Below are positions 20,245 to 27,544 of a stretch of DNA of 28,977 bases, piece by piece (position 1 is the first letter of the stretch; each line of letters starts with the position of its first letter). The notes under the pieces are model-generated. The model did not search any database. It saw only the letters and a list, made by a program, of their open reading frames with translations, and was not told the DNA's origin. Made by a program: the position numbers and the translations under genes. Source of the DNA: a virus. Location of the stretch: positions 1 to 28,977 of the IMG/VR virus record IMGVR_UViG_3300013126_003256. The stretch is one strand, 5' to 3'.

Positions 20245-20879
20245 CCGTTGTTGAAAAGTTTTGCAACGGCTGCCCGCGCCGCTTGGTCGCCAGCGCGTAC
20301 CTGGGCGAAGCCAGGGGTTGGCTCGGGGGCGGCGCCAGCAGGGGTCTGGGCGGGCACCTTGGGCGGCATAGGGGCCGCCGGGGGCTTGGGGGCCTGGGCC
20401 GCTGGTGTGCCAGCGGTTTGACCTGCAGGGGGCGGGAGGTAGGCGGTCAATGCTCGAACAGGCTTCTCGCCCGAAATGGCAGCATCGAGCCACTGTCCGA
20501 ACGGTTTGCGACCTTCGGCGGGCTGGGCGCCCCACAACGTCCGGGCAATCTCCAGACCCTCGGGGTCGGTCAATCCGCGCGCGGTTGCCTCTCGCAGCGT
20601 GGTGACCTCCGCAATATGGGACTGCATCTGGGCTTCCATCGCCCGAATCTGCGCCATTGCGGCGCTAAGTTCCGTGCGGTTGGCCTTCAGTTGTTCGTTG
20701 ACCTCCTGAAAACGGTGATAGGGCACCGCCTCCGGGGTGGGCTGGGCATTGGGCGTCGGGGTCTGCGCTTGGGGCACGGGGGTCGTGGGGGCAGGAGCAA
20801 CGGGTGCAACAGGCGCCACGGGTGCCGGGGTCTGGGCGGTTTGGGTCTGGGGCGTCTGCCCTGGTTGAACGTCTGACAT
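20241..20879 (-). CDS. capsid scaffolding protein
   Basis: The 212-residue product has a Pro/Gln/Thr-rich disordered N-terminus (about residues 1-50, with repeated PVAPVAP and TPTP). A central coiled coil follows (HRFQEVNEQLKANRTELSAA; MAQIRAMEAQMQSHIAEVTT), then a short GRKPFGQWLDAAI segment and another Pro/Ala-rich region. It ends in a short basic helix (GDQAARAAVAKLFNNG) of the kind that binds the capsid shell. Low-complexity ends plus a coiled coil just before the capsid gene are characteristic of scaffolds that guide procapsid assembly and then leave. No protease motif is seen. Confidence 0.75.
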   Translation of the reverse strand: MSDVQPGQTPQTQTAQTPAPVAPVAPVAPAPTTPVPQAQTPTPNAQPTPEAVPYHRFQEVNEQLKANRTELSAAMAQIRAMEAQMQSHIAEVTTLREATARGLTDPEGLEIARTLWGAQPAEGRKPFGQWLDAAISGEKPVRALTAYLPPPAGQTAGTPAAQAPKPPAAPMPPKVPAQTPAGAAPEPTPGFAQVRAGDQAARAAVAKLFNNG

Positions 20880-20898
20880 GTGCTGGGCTCCTCAGCAG

Positions 20899-21243
20899 TT
20901 AGGCGCGTTTTTCGCGCGCTCGGTTGTTTTCGTTGACGATTCGGTTGGCCCATGCGCGCCCGGGGTAGCCTCCCCACAAGAGCCACGCTTGCCAGCCTTT
21001 GGAGTTTACCCCCCAGCCTTCGCCCTTGGCGTCTACCGCGTGTCGGGCAAAAAAGGAGGCCATCCGTTTGATGGTCGCAAATGACACAGGCTGCCCATTC
21101 GCAAGCTGGGAGGCGCGACGCACTCCAACAGTAGTCCCTCCGCGATTGGATGGCGATTGCTTTTCGCGCAACGCAAGCCCTCTTCGGGCTGCGGCCCGGA
21201 CGGCTTGGGGTGGCGAAAATGTGTCGCTATTCGCGTACGGCAT
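20899..21243 (-). CDS. small phage protein with conserved RMASFFARH-type domain, 114 aa
   Basis: The sequence runs FSPPQAVRAAARRGLALREK, then RGGTTVGVRRASQLANGQPV, SFATIKRMASFFARHAVDAK and GWQAWLLWGGYPGRAWANRI. The ordered blocks PP..V..AA..GL..R, GGT.VG..RA..L, T..RMASFFARH and LWGG..GR.WA.. look like a conserved domain, and my recollection is that similar stretches occur in phage head proteins, free or fused. I cannot name its function with certainty. It overlaps the portal stop by 17 bp and precedes the scaffold, so a role in head assembly is likely. The basic, helical make-up is compatible with nucleic-acid binding. Confidence 0.7.
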   Translation of the reverse strand: MPYANSDTFSPPQAVRAAARRGLALREKQSPSNRGGTTVGVRRASQLANGQPVSFATIKRMASFFARHAVDAKGEGWGVNSKGWQAWLLWGGYPGRAWANRIVNENNRAREKRA

Positions 21244-23038
21244 CTGTGCTATCCGCTTGTATTGGGCCCGGCTTGGATTGGTGGTCGATTTCAGCTTTGA
21301 GGGCTTCCCGGAGTTGGTCTACCAGCTCCAAGATGCGCATACCACTTTCACCGACCTGTTGGGCGTCAATCTCTTTGCCGGCTTCCGGCTTGAGTTCGGA
21401 CGCCAAGCCTGCAATCTCCGCCTCGATTTCGTCCAAGATGTCACTCGGGTCTTCGCCGTTTTCGTGACCCTTGCCCTCGTCATCCAATGCACGCAAAGCG
21501 TTCTCGGCCGCGGATCGGCTTGTGTCGTACAGTTCGGCGTAGGCATCCACGCGGGAGATTAGATTCTTCTCCAATAGGGCGAGGATGTGTTCCCGGTGGG
21601 ACTTCAACTCCTCAGGCGAACGAGGCACCTTTTTGTAAAGCACCTCATAGCCGGACTCGGGAAAGCGCGCATAACCGCCCCGGTCGGGGGAACTATCCGC
21701 CCAGCGATTGTGCATCGCTGCGCAATAGGCCAACAACCGAGCGTCAGGATCCGCAAAGATTGGCGCGAGCCGGCGTTGCTGCTCTCGTTTTCCTGCGTTG
21801 GTGAGTGAGATTGCCGCGCCAGAGCGGGCCGTTCCGCCCAATCGCTGCACGTCCGAAGGACTGACGCCCGCGGATTGGGCAAGTGCAACCGTCAATGACG
21901 ATAGAACGGCCTCGTACTTTTCAATGTCCCCACCGGGCTGCCATTGGCCTGCGGTGGGGGTAGCAGTGGAATCGGGAACCTGAACGATTTGCAGAACCAT
22001 GGTTGGGTCCGGCACAATCGTCTGGATTGTTTGTTGGTCCCCGTCCCCGACCGCCTTGCCAACATCGGACATGGGGACCATGCCGTTGATCATGTACCGT
22101 TGGGGCCAGCTTGCATCCCGCGCAATATGGAGCAGGAAGCTATACAGAACGGCGACATCGAGCGTCCCAAGCACCAACTCGACGTGATAGAACGGGTCGA
22201 ACATCCGATCGCCGTTCTTCTTCGCATGGTATAGGACGTAAGGAAGGAACGGCCTTCCCGGCTGGTTTCCGCGCTGCGCAAAGCGGTAGGGGTAGCCCGC
22301 ACCTTGGGGGAGCGGAGAGTCAATACCCAACGAACGCCAGACCTCCGCTGTGATGTCGGTTCCTACCCACGATGCCCCGTCGTGCAAGTGAATGGACATA
22401 GACGGCGCGGATTGGTTGCTAACGTCGTGAACCAACACACCCCAGAAGTAGGACGGGTCGTCGGAGCACAGGGGCACACCCTGCAACGATTGACGGCCTG
22501 ACAGAATGGAAACCGGATAGCGGCGAAGCTCCTCAATTCGCGTTGGCTGGTCAACCTTCATCCCGCCGGACGCCCGCACGATGTCCGGGGTGACGGTTCG
22601 GAAGTTGAATGCCCCCGTTTCGTTGTCAATCTCAATCGCAACGAAACACTCCCGAAGCCCCACGGTGTAGCGTTGCACCTCTTGAGCTTGCGCCCAATAC
22701 CCCGCATTTGCTATCAACTCGGTTAGCGGACGATACTCTTGCTCGGGGGCCCTCTTGTGCATGATGGTGGGCGGCGCATCGTATAGCACCGAAACCTCGG
22801 TGCAAACTTGGGCGAACGGGTTGGAAGCTACCGATGGGGTAGCGTGCATGTTCGCACGTTCCGCCCCAAGCTGAACCACCAAGTGGGTCCGCGCGAGATC
22901 CAACCATGTGCCCCGTAGCATCTTCACCCGGTCGCGTGTGTGGCGGCACCGGGCAAGTTCGGCCCCCAGGGGGATGGGCATGGCATCGAGCGCCTGTTCG
23001 GCCCGCTTTGCGGTTTCCAATGTCTGCGAAGTCAGCAT
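21227..23038 (-). CDS. portal protein
   Basis: The 603-residue protein has the size and layout of a portal subunit. A helical N-terminus comes first, then a beta-rich wing (CFVAIEIDNETGAFNFRTVT; YFWGVLVHDVSNQSAPSMSI). Next are the typical middle helix with FDPFYHVELVLGTLDVAVLY, and a stem-like SGVSPSDVQRLGGTARSGAA segment. A long helical and acidic C-terminus closes it (SHREHILALLEKNLISRVDA; ILDEIEAEIAGLASELKPEA). Twelve copies would form the ring through which terminase pumps DNA. It directly follows the large terminase. GAGGG precedes the ATG. Confidence 0.85.
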   Translation of the reverse strand: MLTSQTLETAKRAEQALDAMPIPLGAELARCRHTRDRVKMLRGTWLDLARTHLVVQLGAERANMHATPSVASNPFAQVCTEVSVLYDAPPTIMHKRAPEQEYRPLTELIANAGYWAQAQEVQRYTVGLRECFVAIEIDNETGAFNFRTVTPDIVRASGGMKVDQPTRIEELRRYPVSILSGRQSLQGVPLCSDDPSYFWGVLVHDVSNQSAPSMSIHLHDGASWVGTDITAEVWRSLGIDSPLPQGAGYPYRFAQRGNQPGRPFLPYVLYHAKKNGDRMFDPFYHVELVLGTLDVAVLYSFLLHIARDASWPQRYMINGMVPMSDVGKAVGDGDQQTIQTIVPDPTMVLQIVQVPDSTATPTAGQWQPGGDIEKYEAVLSSLTVALAQSAGVSPSDVQRLGGTARSGAAISLTNAGKREQQRRLAPIFADPDARLLAYCAAMHNRWADSSPDRGGYARFPESGYEVLYKKVPRSPEELKSHREHILALLEKNLISRVDAYAELYDTSRSAAENALRALDDEGKGHENGEDPSDILDEIEAEIAGLASELKPEAGKEIDAQQVGESGMRILELVDQLREALKAEIDHQSKPGPIQADSTDAVRE

Positions 23039-23084
23039 GGCGCCCTCGGTTGCAGTCTATGCGAAAAACGACCCATCCGCAACG

Positions 23085-24578
23085 TCACACGCTCCGGACA
23101 TTTTGGCGGATCCGCGCGGGGGCGGAGAAGATGTAGTTTTGGAGCGCGTAGCGTAGCGCGTCGATTGGGTCTTTGTGGACCGAGTTTTTCGACCCATCCC
23201 ACCTATCAAACGCTTCAATCAGACGCTTACACGCTGGGGATACGAAAAACTGCCCCTCTTTCAACATCCGTTGATGCAGGAACTCGCCCCCGTCCCTTAC
23301 CGAGCCTTGTAGGCGGCCCTCGCCACGCTTGACGGTTTGGATATGGCGTAGCCGGACGTTGGCCGAATACCATTCCTGTTTGCGGATAATCCGCATCATT
23401 TCGTCAAAAAGATCGCGATTGCCCTTTCCGCCCACACGTTGGACGCCCGAGCGAACCTCCCTATCGCCCCATGCCTCGTCAACGTGGGACCAGTTTAGAC
23501 CGTTGCGGGATAGCATCGCCAGGATTCCCTCGGCGTCATCCTCCGTTGTTGAATAGGTGTCCGTTGCGTACTCATCCAATACAACTATTTCGAACCGTTT
23601 ACGCCCGTCCTCCTTGGTGACCCGCGCAAGGCATAGGACGGCGACCTGCTTCGCAATGTCCTCGCCGTGGTCAATGCCAACCAATACCTTCCAATCCTCA
23701 CCTGCTATCTCCGGGTCGGAGATATGGTGCGGCCACCGGCGGAAGGCTGGGAAGTATCGATCCCCGGATTGCGCCAACCATGCCCCGTCAATGCGAATAG
23801 CCGCTTCGGAAGGCAAGGCTTCATCCCACAGTTTTGCAATCCATTGCGCATCACATCGGGTTCCATCCAATAACCGAATAGGCTCACGCTCTCCGACTGG
23901 GATCATGATTTCTGGTGTGAGCCTTGACCAAGTTTCAGAAATAACCCCGCGCTCGACCAGCTTTTCCAACCAATCCATCGGACCCGCGTTGATTGGCGTC
24001 ATGGCCAGCATCATCGTCCCGGCCCGGCGTTGAATCCGGAACTTCGCCTCCGAATATAAACTTTGCGACGTAGGGGGTTCATCGAACACCACCACGTCAA
24101 GTGTTGCACCTGCAAACGATATTGTGCCTTGGTTGGTTGTTTTGAACCTAACGGTTGACCCGTTCTTAAACCGGGCAACGGTGTTGTGAAACGGGAAACC
24201 CTTGGTCGGATGGAAATCTTCGGCGTTTATTAGGGCATCTTCGGGGAGCAGGTCCATAAACTTCTGTTGGATTGGGACTGACTGCTCCCGACTGGCGCAA
24301 ATCACCCACGCAATGATTGGAGGTTTTCGCGTCGCAAAATGCGGATGATTGCCCATACAGCGGCAAATCAACTCATGAAGGGCCACCGTTGTCTTTCCAG
24401 ACGTTTGGTTGCCTGCCCGAAAGAGCTTGATCCGCGCTGGGTCGCGCATGAACCGGTCCTGTAGCGGTAGCCAGCGGATATAGCGCGCCGGGTTGCGTCG
24501 CACGCGGGCTGCAATCGAATCCGCTACCCGCTGCGCTTCCTTTAGTGCGCTTGTTAGGCTGGTTTCCAAGAGGTTCAT
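23085..24578 (-). CDS. terL: terminase large subunit
   Basis: The 497-residue packaging motor has Walker A AGNQTSGKTT (55-64) and Walker B LDVVVFDEPP with Asp166-Glu167. A C-terminal RNase H-like nuclease carries acidic residues in VGIDHGED (Asp303), HVDEAWGDRE (Asp367) and HKDPIDALRY (Asp470/Asp473). The ATPase drives DNA into the procapsid and the nuclease cuts concatemers. I start it at ATG 24578, which overlaps the small terminase stop in ATGA. The extension to 24674 lies within that gene. The packaging type cannot be told from sequence alone. The portal gene follows after 46 bp. Confidence 0.96.
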   Translation of the reverse strand: MNLLETSLTSALKEAQRVADSIAARVRRNPARYIRWLPLQDRFMRDPARIKLFRAGNQTSGKTTVALHELICRCMGNHPHFATRKPPIIAWVICASREQSVPIQQKFMDLLPEDALINAEDFHPTKGFPFHNTVARFKNGSTVRFKTTNQGTISFAGATLDVVVFDEPPTSQSLYSEAKFRIQRRAGTMMLAMTPINAGPMDWLEKLVERGVISETWSRLTPEIMIPVGEREPIRLLDGTRCDAQWIAKLWDEALPSEAAIRIDGAWLAQSGDRYFPAFRRWPHHISDPEIAGEDWKVLVGIDHGEDIAKQVAVLCLARVTKEDGRKRFEIVVLDEYATDTYSTTEDDAEGILAMLSRNGLNWSHVDEAWGDREVRSGVQRVGGKGNRDLFDEMMRIIRKQEWYSANVRLRHIQTVKRGEGRLQGSVRDGGEFLHQRMLKEGQFFVSPACKRLIEAFDRWDGSKNSVHKDPIDALRYALQNYIFSAPARIRQNVRSV

Positions 24579-25021
24579 GGTTCCAATGCCTCGTGGGTTA
24601 GCCCCAGCTCGCCCAATAGCCGGTGGGCAATGCTGCGAATGATGTGCTTCGGAAAGGTGGCGATAGTGTCGCACAGTTGAACAATGCGTGTCTCGTCGCT
24701 TACTTGGTCCTCCTCTGACCAGCGCCGGGCTTCGGCCTCCGCTGCAAGGCGGGCCTCGATTTCTTCCGCCCGGGTGAGGAGTTTTTCGGCTGCGACGTAG
24801 GACCCGCCCGCGGCTGCAAGCATGGCGAGTTCGTGTAGGATTTTCTCCTGCGGTAAATCCCGCAGCCTTTCCAGTTCTTTTCTGAACTTTTCGTCCTTTT
24901 CGCGCTCGTCCAGCAAATGTCTGGCCCGAACCGCGGCCGGAAATGCGCCCGCGTCAATCGCAAGCCCCAGGATTTCGTCCATGGGGGTCGGCGGAAATAG
25001 TTTCTGCTGTTCGGCTGACAT
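24575..25021 (-). CDS. terS: terminase small subunit (probable)
   Basis: The 148-residue product starts at ATG 25021 (MSAEQQKLFPPTPMDEILGL). The frame further upstream runs across a promoter and a non-coding leader. It is highly helical: an N-terminal helix pair (about residues 15-45), a charged coiled coil (KDEKFRKELERLRDLPQEKI and AAEKLLTRAEEIEARLAAEA) and a C-terminal RIVQLCDTIATFPKHIIRSI. A small coiled-coil protein in ATGA overlap with terL is the normal setting of terS, which recognises packaging sites as a ring. No clear helix-turn-helix is seen, so the assignment is mostly by position. Confidence 0.7.
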   Translation of the reverse strand: MSAEQQKLFPPTPMDEILGLAIDAGAFPAAVRARHLLDEREKDEKFRKELERLRDLPQEKILHELAMLAAAGGSYVAAEKLLTRAEEIEARLAAEAEARRWSEEDQVSDETRIVQLCDTIATFPKHIIRSIAHRLLGELGLTHEALEP

Positions 25022-25159
25022 GGTTGGATATTCCTGGTTTTTTAGCCGTAGTGTATGCGCAGGGACACAAAAAGGCTCCCCCCGGTACCCACCCCAGGTA
25101 CACGGGTATCCGCTTCCATCCTTGCCTTTCCGCGATATACCATTATCGGCCTCGGTCCT

Positions 25160-25187
25160 ACCATACCATAGCATGGCAGGATGTCAA
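25160..25187 (-). promoter_or_regulatory. candidate late promoter upstream of terminase genes
   Basis: In minus-strand sense TTGACA (25187-25182) is followed after 16 bp by TATGGT (25165-25160). A second TATGGT lies only 11 bp from the -35. The leader to the terS ATG is about 130 bases. It could drive the whole head, tail and lysis region. Confidence 0.7.
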
Positions 25188-25198
25188 GCCCCATCGCC

Positions 25199-25696
25199 CT
25201 ACCTATCGCCAGAGCCTTGGATGGTCCCTGCTTTCTTGCGGGCGCGGAGTTTATCGAGGTTGGTGGCCACGACTTCCCGCATATCGAGCCCAGCGTGTCG
25301 AGATAGCTGGAAAAGACCCCTGGCGCGCCCCTCCGTTCGCTCTTGGTACATGCGCCCCAAGACGTAAGGAACCATCAATCGGTCCATCCTGCCCCCATCC
25401 ATGCGCGAAAGTCGGTCAAACGTCTGGGCTATCTCCTGATGGCCCATCCGTTGGCATACCAATGCAGTCCGGACTGTGTACCACCAAAGGTCCCCAGCCT
25501 CTTTCGTCAGCTTTGCCATATCAAGCCCGCCGGCATCGCCCCGGGCTTCCCGCTTGAACACCCCGGCAACCTCGCCCGCCTCCTCGATAAGGCCGAAACT
25601 TGCCTCACTTTCGGCGCGCGGGTCCTTGGGTTGCAGGACCGCAAAGCTCATCGCTTCCGCAACGCTGTCCGCCCAAAAGTTTGTGTTGCTTTCCAT
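25199..25696 (-). CDS. MazG-like nucleotide pyrophosphohydrolase
   Basis: The start at 25696 has GGAGG four bases upstream. The longer frame to 25852 reads into dnaN. The 165-residue protein has the all-alpha NTP-pyrophosphatase pattern: FGLIEEAGEVAGVFKRE (Glu38, Glu39, Glu42) and MAKLTKEAGDLWWYTVRTA (Glu66, Asp69). These acidic side chains bind magnesium. It ends VVATNLDKLRARKKAGTIQG plus SGDR, which resembles other phage MazG-like proteins. Such enzymes hydrolyse (d)NTPs or alarmones such as ppGpp and may keep host metabolism active during infection. It lies ten bases after dnaN, so the two are probably co-transcribed. Confidence 0.85.
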   Translation of the reverse strand: MESNTNFWADSVAEAMSFAVLQPKDPRAESEASFGLIEEAGEVAGVFKREARGDAGGLDMAKLTKEAGDLWWYTVRTALVCQRMGHQEIAQTFDRLSRMDGGRMDRLMVPYVLGRMYQERTEGRARGLFQLSRHAGLDMREVVATNLDKLRARKKAGTIQGSGDR

Positions 25697-25706
25697 GGTC
25701 CCTCCT

Positions 25707-26849
25707 TCAATCCAACCGCATGGGCATGACGACACCCAATACCCCTTCGGTGCCCGCGCCCTTGACCAGCACAGGGTCAAGCGCCTGACCAAAGGTGATA
25801 AGCACCGTTTCGGCCTTGCACGCTTTCGCTGCGTCCGCCAGATACTTTGCATTCATGCCCACGGCATAACCCATGGGGCCGTCATACTTGGCGTCAATGC
25901 TGATACTTGCGTCGCCCGACTTGGGCGAGGTGACCGTCAACCTCACTTGGTCGGGGTACATGGTCAACCTGACCGTCCGGTTTCGGTCCTCAATCATGAC
26001 CTCAACACTTGATAGGGCCCTTGTAAGGTCGGCAGTTGAGATTTCGAGCACCGCCGCCCGCTTTGTGTGTTCGCCGATGACTTGGCGGTAATCCGGGAAC
26101 TCGCCATCGAAGAGGCGGCTAATCATCCGAATCCCGGTCTTCATCCAATCGAACTGGATGAACTTCCCGCCCTTGTCAACGGTCACCTGCACATCTTCGC
26201 CCTTGTCAGGCTCAATCCCAAGGACAAGGGCCGCCGTCTCGCGTGGCAGGATTGTTTTCTTTGCGAGGGCAAACGCACCAGATGAAGTTTCGATAGATGC
26301 GTAGAATAGCCGGCTTCCGTCGGTGGCCACCATTCGCGACCCGGATTGAGCCCAAGGCTCAAGGTTCTCGATATGAACACCGTTGATGCCGTACTTGTTG
26401 TCATCCTCCGAGATTGCGTGCATCACCCGCGATAGGGTGCCATGCAAGGCATCCGCGGCAACGGTGCAATACCGCCCGTCGATTGCGTCAATGTCAGGCG
26501 GGAAATCGGCGTATTCCGCCGAATAGACATTGAGCGTAAACCGGCCGGTTCCGCCCGACACTTCGAGCCGGCCACCCTTGGACGTAAGGTGTAAGGCCAC
26601 TTCTTCGGAGTCCAGGGCGTTGACAACGCTGAATAACTTTTTGGCGTCCGGGTAGCAGGTCCAATGCTCGCCACCGGTCCCGGGTACCAGCCGGACGATT
26701 TCCCGCAAGCGTTGCCGCTTGTTGTCGGCCGTCAGGATGTATTCTGCCCCATTCATGTGGAAACAGATCACCTTTGCGTCTTTGTCCGCGCTCACCCGGG
26801 CCAATCGCCCGAGGGCACCGAGCAACGCCGAACGATTCACCTTGACCAT
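25707..26849 (-). CDS. dnaN: DNA polymerase III beta sliding clamp
   Basis: The 380-residue product has the length of a bacterial beta clamp (about 366 residues) and its hallmarks. NKYGINGVHIE lies near 151-161, MVATDGSRLFYA at 173-184, and RLFDGEFPDYRQVI at 245-258. The C-terminal VVMPMRL is part of the partner-binding cleft. Two copies would form a ring holding a polymerase on DNA. ATG 26849 has TTGGAG seven bases upstream; the longer frame to 26990 runs through the promoter. A phage-borne, bacterial-type clamp implies use of the host clamp loader and polymerase III, or of a phage polymerase tuned to this clamp. It probably shares an operon with the MazG-like gene. Confidence 0.95.
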   Translation of the reverse strand: MVKVNRSALLGALGRLARVSADKDAKVICFHMNGAEYILTADNKRQRLREIVRLVPGTGGEHWTCYPDAKKLFSVVNALDSEEVALHLTSKGGRLEVSGGTGRFTLNVYSAEYADFPPDIDAIDGRYCTVAADALHGTLSRVMHAISEDDNKYGINGVHIENLEPWAQSGSRMVATDGSRLFYASIETSSGAFALAKKTILPRETAALVLGIEPDKGEDVQVTVDKGGKFIQFDWMKTGIRMISRLFDGEFPDYRQVIGEHTKRAAVLEISTADLTRALSSVEVMIEDRNRTVRLTMYPDQVRLTVTSPKSGDASISIDAKYDGPMGYAVGMNAKYLADAAKACKAETVLITFGQALDPVLVKGAGTEGVLGVVMPMRLD

Positions 26850-26895
26850 GCAAGCTCCAAGCGCCACAACCGGGCGCGCTCCATCGTTTCGATTC

Positions 26896-26924
26896 AGTGT
26901 ATCGCAGAGCGCGACAGGTGACAA
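26896..26924 (-). promoter_or_regulatory. strong sigma70-like promoter for dnaN
   Basis: In minus-strand sense TTGTCA (26924-26919) and TACACT (26901-26896) are spaced by exactly 17 bp. Transcription would start about 40 bases before the dnaN ATG. Confidence 0.8.
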
Positions 26925-26958
26925 GCGGAGGGCCCGCAGGCCAGCCCCAGGCGCTCGC

Positions 26959-26985
26959 CTTACACGTCTTACATTCGTGTGTAAG
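26959..26985. promoter_or_regulatory. CTTACA/TGTAAG inverted repeat upstream of dnaN promoter
   Basis: CTTACAC (26959-26965) is inverted as GTGTAAG (26979-26985), and a second CTTACA at 26968-26973 also pairs with the same TGTAAG. The element lies about 35 bp upstream of the dnaN -35 box and could be an operator. TGTAAGGG recurs at 27053 and 27312. Confidence 0.45.
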
Positions 26986-27016
26986 CGCACACCCTGAAAA
27001 GGTGGCGACGGTCGCC

Positions 27017-27370
27017 CCTAACATCGGGCACCCTCATTCCTAACATTCTGGTTGTAAGGGATGTTAGGTAGCTCCAACGCCAACAATCGGCCGAAAAATC
27101 GAATCCTAACATTTCTGAACATACACATGCTTATAGGGGACAGAAAAAAAAGAAAAGATTCACCCCCCTCTCCTCCCTATGGGGGGGTCTTCTTTCATTA
27201 TGTTTTCCCGCGCGCATGTAGAGAGTCCTTTCAAAATGTTAGGATTCGCATAAAATGACGAATAGTATAGGTAGTAACTACATTACATTCATTACATAAC
27301 TTTGTTAGACATGTAAGGGGTAGCCATGGAGGCACCTTTTCGAGCAGATTTCCTAACATCGAATGTTAGG
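27017..27370. repeat. array of seven CCTAACAT sites, candidate origin/operator region
   Basis: The 8-mer CCTAACAT occurs on the plus strand at 27017, 27039, 27105 and 27352, and inverted (ATGTTAGG) at 27061, 27236 and 27363. The first three are exactly 22 bp apart and the fourth is 44 bp further on. The last two face each other as a 19-bp palindrome with a CGA centre. Sites four and five extend to a 15-bp inverted repeat (27100-27114 and 27234-27248). The stretch is more AT-rich than the rest of the window and carries no convincing gene apart from a possible 48-codon leader. It separates dnaN from the primase-like gene. This is the layout of a replication origin or a multi-site operator. Confidence 0.75.
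27162..27188 (-). terminator. terminator-like hairpin, stronger leftward
   Basis: ACCCCCC (27162-27168) pairs with GGGGGGT (27182-27188) around a 13-base loop. On the minus strand the stem is followed by GAATCTTTTCTTTTTTT, a good U tract. On the plus strand the run is only CTTCTTTC. It lies inside the 15-bp inverted repeat of the CCTAACAT array and may end a short leftward transcript. Confidence 0.55.
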
Positions 27371-27472
27371 GCGCTCGGTGAGGGCCCACCGGCCCCGCCA
27401 TGGAGGGCCGACCGCTTGCCCGTCGCAACCGCTCAGGCTACGATGGAGCCAGCCGCGACCCCTCGGCTGTGA
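27326..27472 (+). CDS. 48-codon leader ORF candidate
   Basis: AAGGGG lies five bases before ATG 27326. The frame runs 48 codons (MEAPFRADFLTSNVRALGEG, then a Pro/Ala/Arg-rich rest) to TGA at 27470-27472, inside the left arm of the large stem-loop. It could be a small protein or a leader whose translation controls folding of the stem-loop. Against it, the CCTAACAT palindrome lies within the frame and no homologue is recognised. Confidence 0.3.
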   Translation: MEAPFRADFLTSNVRALGEGPPAPPWRADRLPVATAQATMEPAATPRL

Positions 27473-27522
27473 GATCCCCGCCCGACTGATCCCCGGGCGG
27501 GACTCACACAACCAGCCGAGGG
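27460..27522 (+). promoter_or_regulatory. large nested stem-loop in primase leader
   Basis: An outer perfect ten-bp stem, CCCTCGGCTG (27460-27469) with CAGCCGAGGG (27513-27522), encloses TGAG/CTCA pairing. An inner seven-bp stem, CCCGCCC (27477-27483) with GGGCGGG (27495-27501), lies within. It ends 22 bases before the primase ATG. It may be an attenuator, a translation-control element or a single-strand initiation hairpin. Confidence 0.65.
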
Positions 27523-27544
27523 AAATCGGCAAACAAGGGGCAAA

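Noticed and set aside
27061-27258. 65-codon plus-strand frame inside the origin-like region
   Set aside because: Its codon use is unlike the neighbours, it runs through the CCTAACAT sites and the terminator-like hairpin, and it has no ribosome binding site.
27255-27284. ATGACG-N18-TACATT as a rightward promoter for the primase
   Set aside because: Both boxes match the consensus at only four positions. It is possible but too weak to list.
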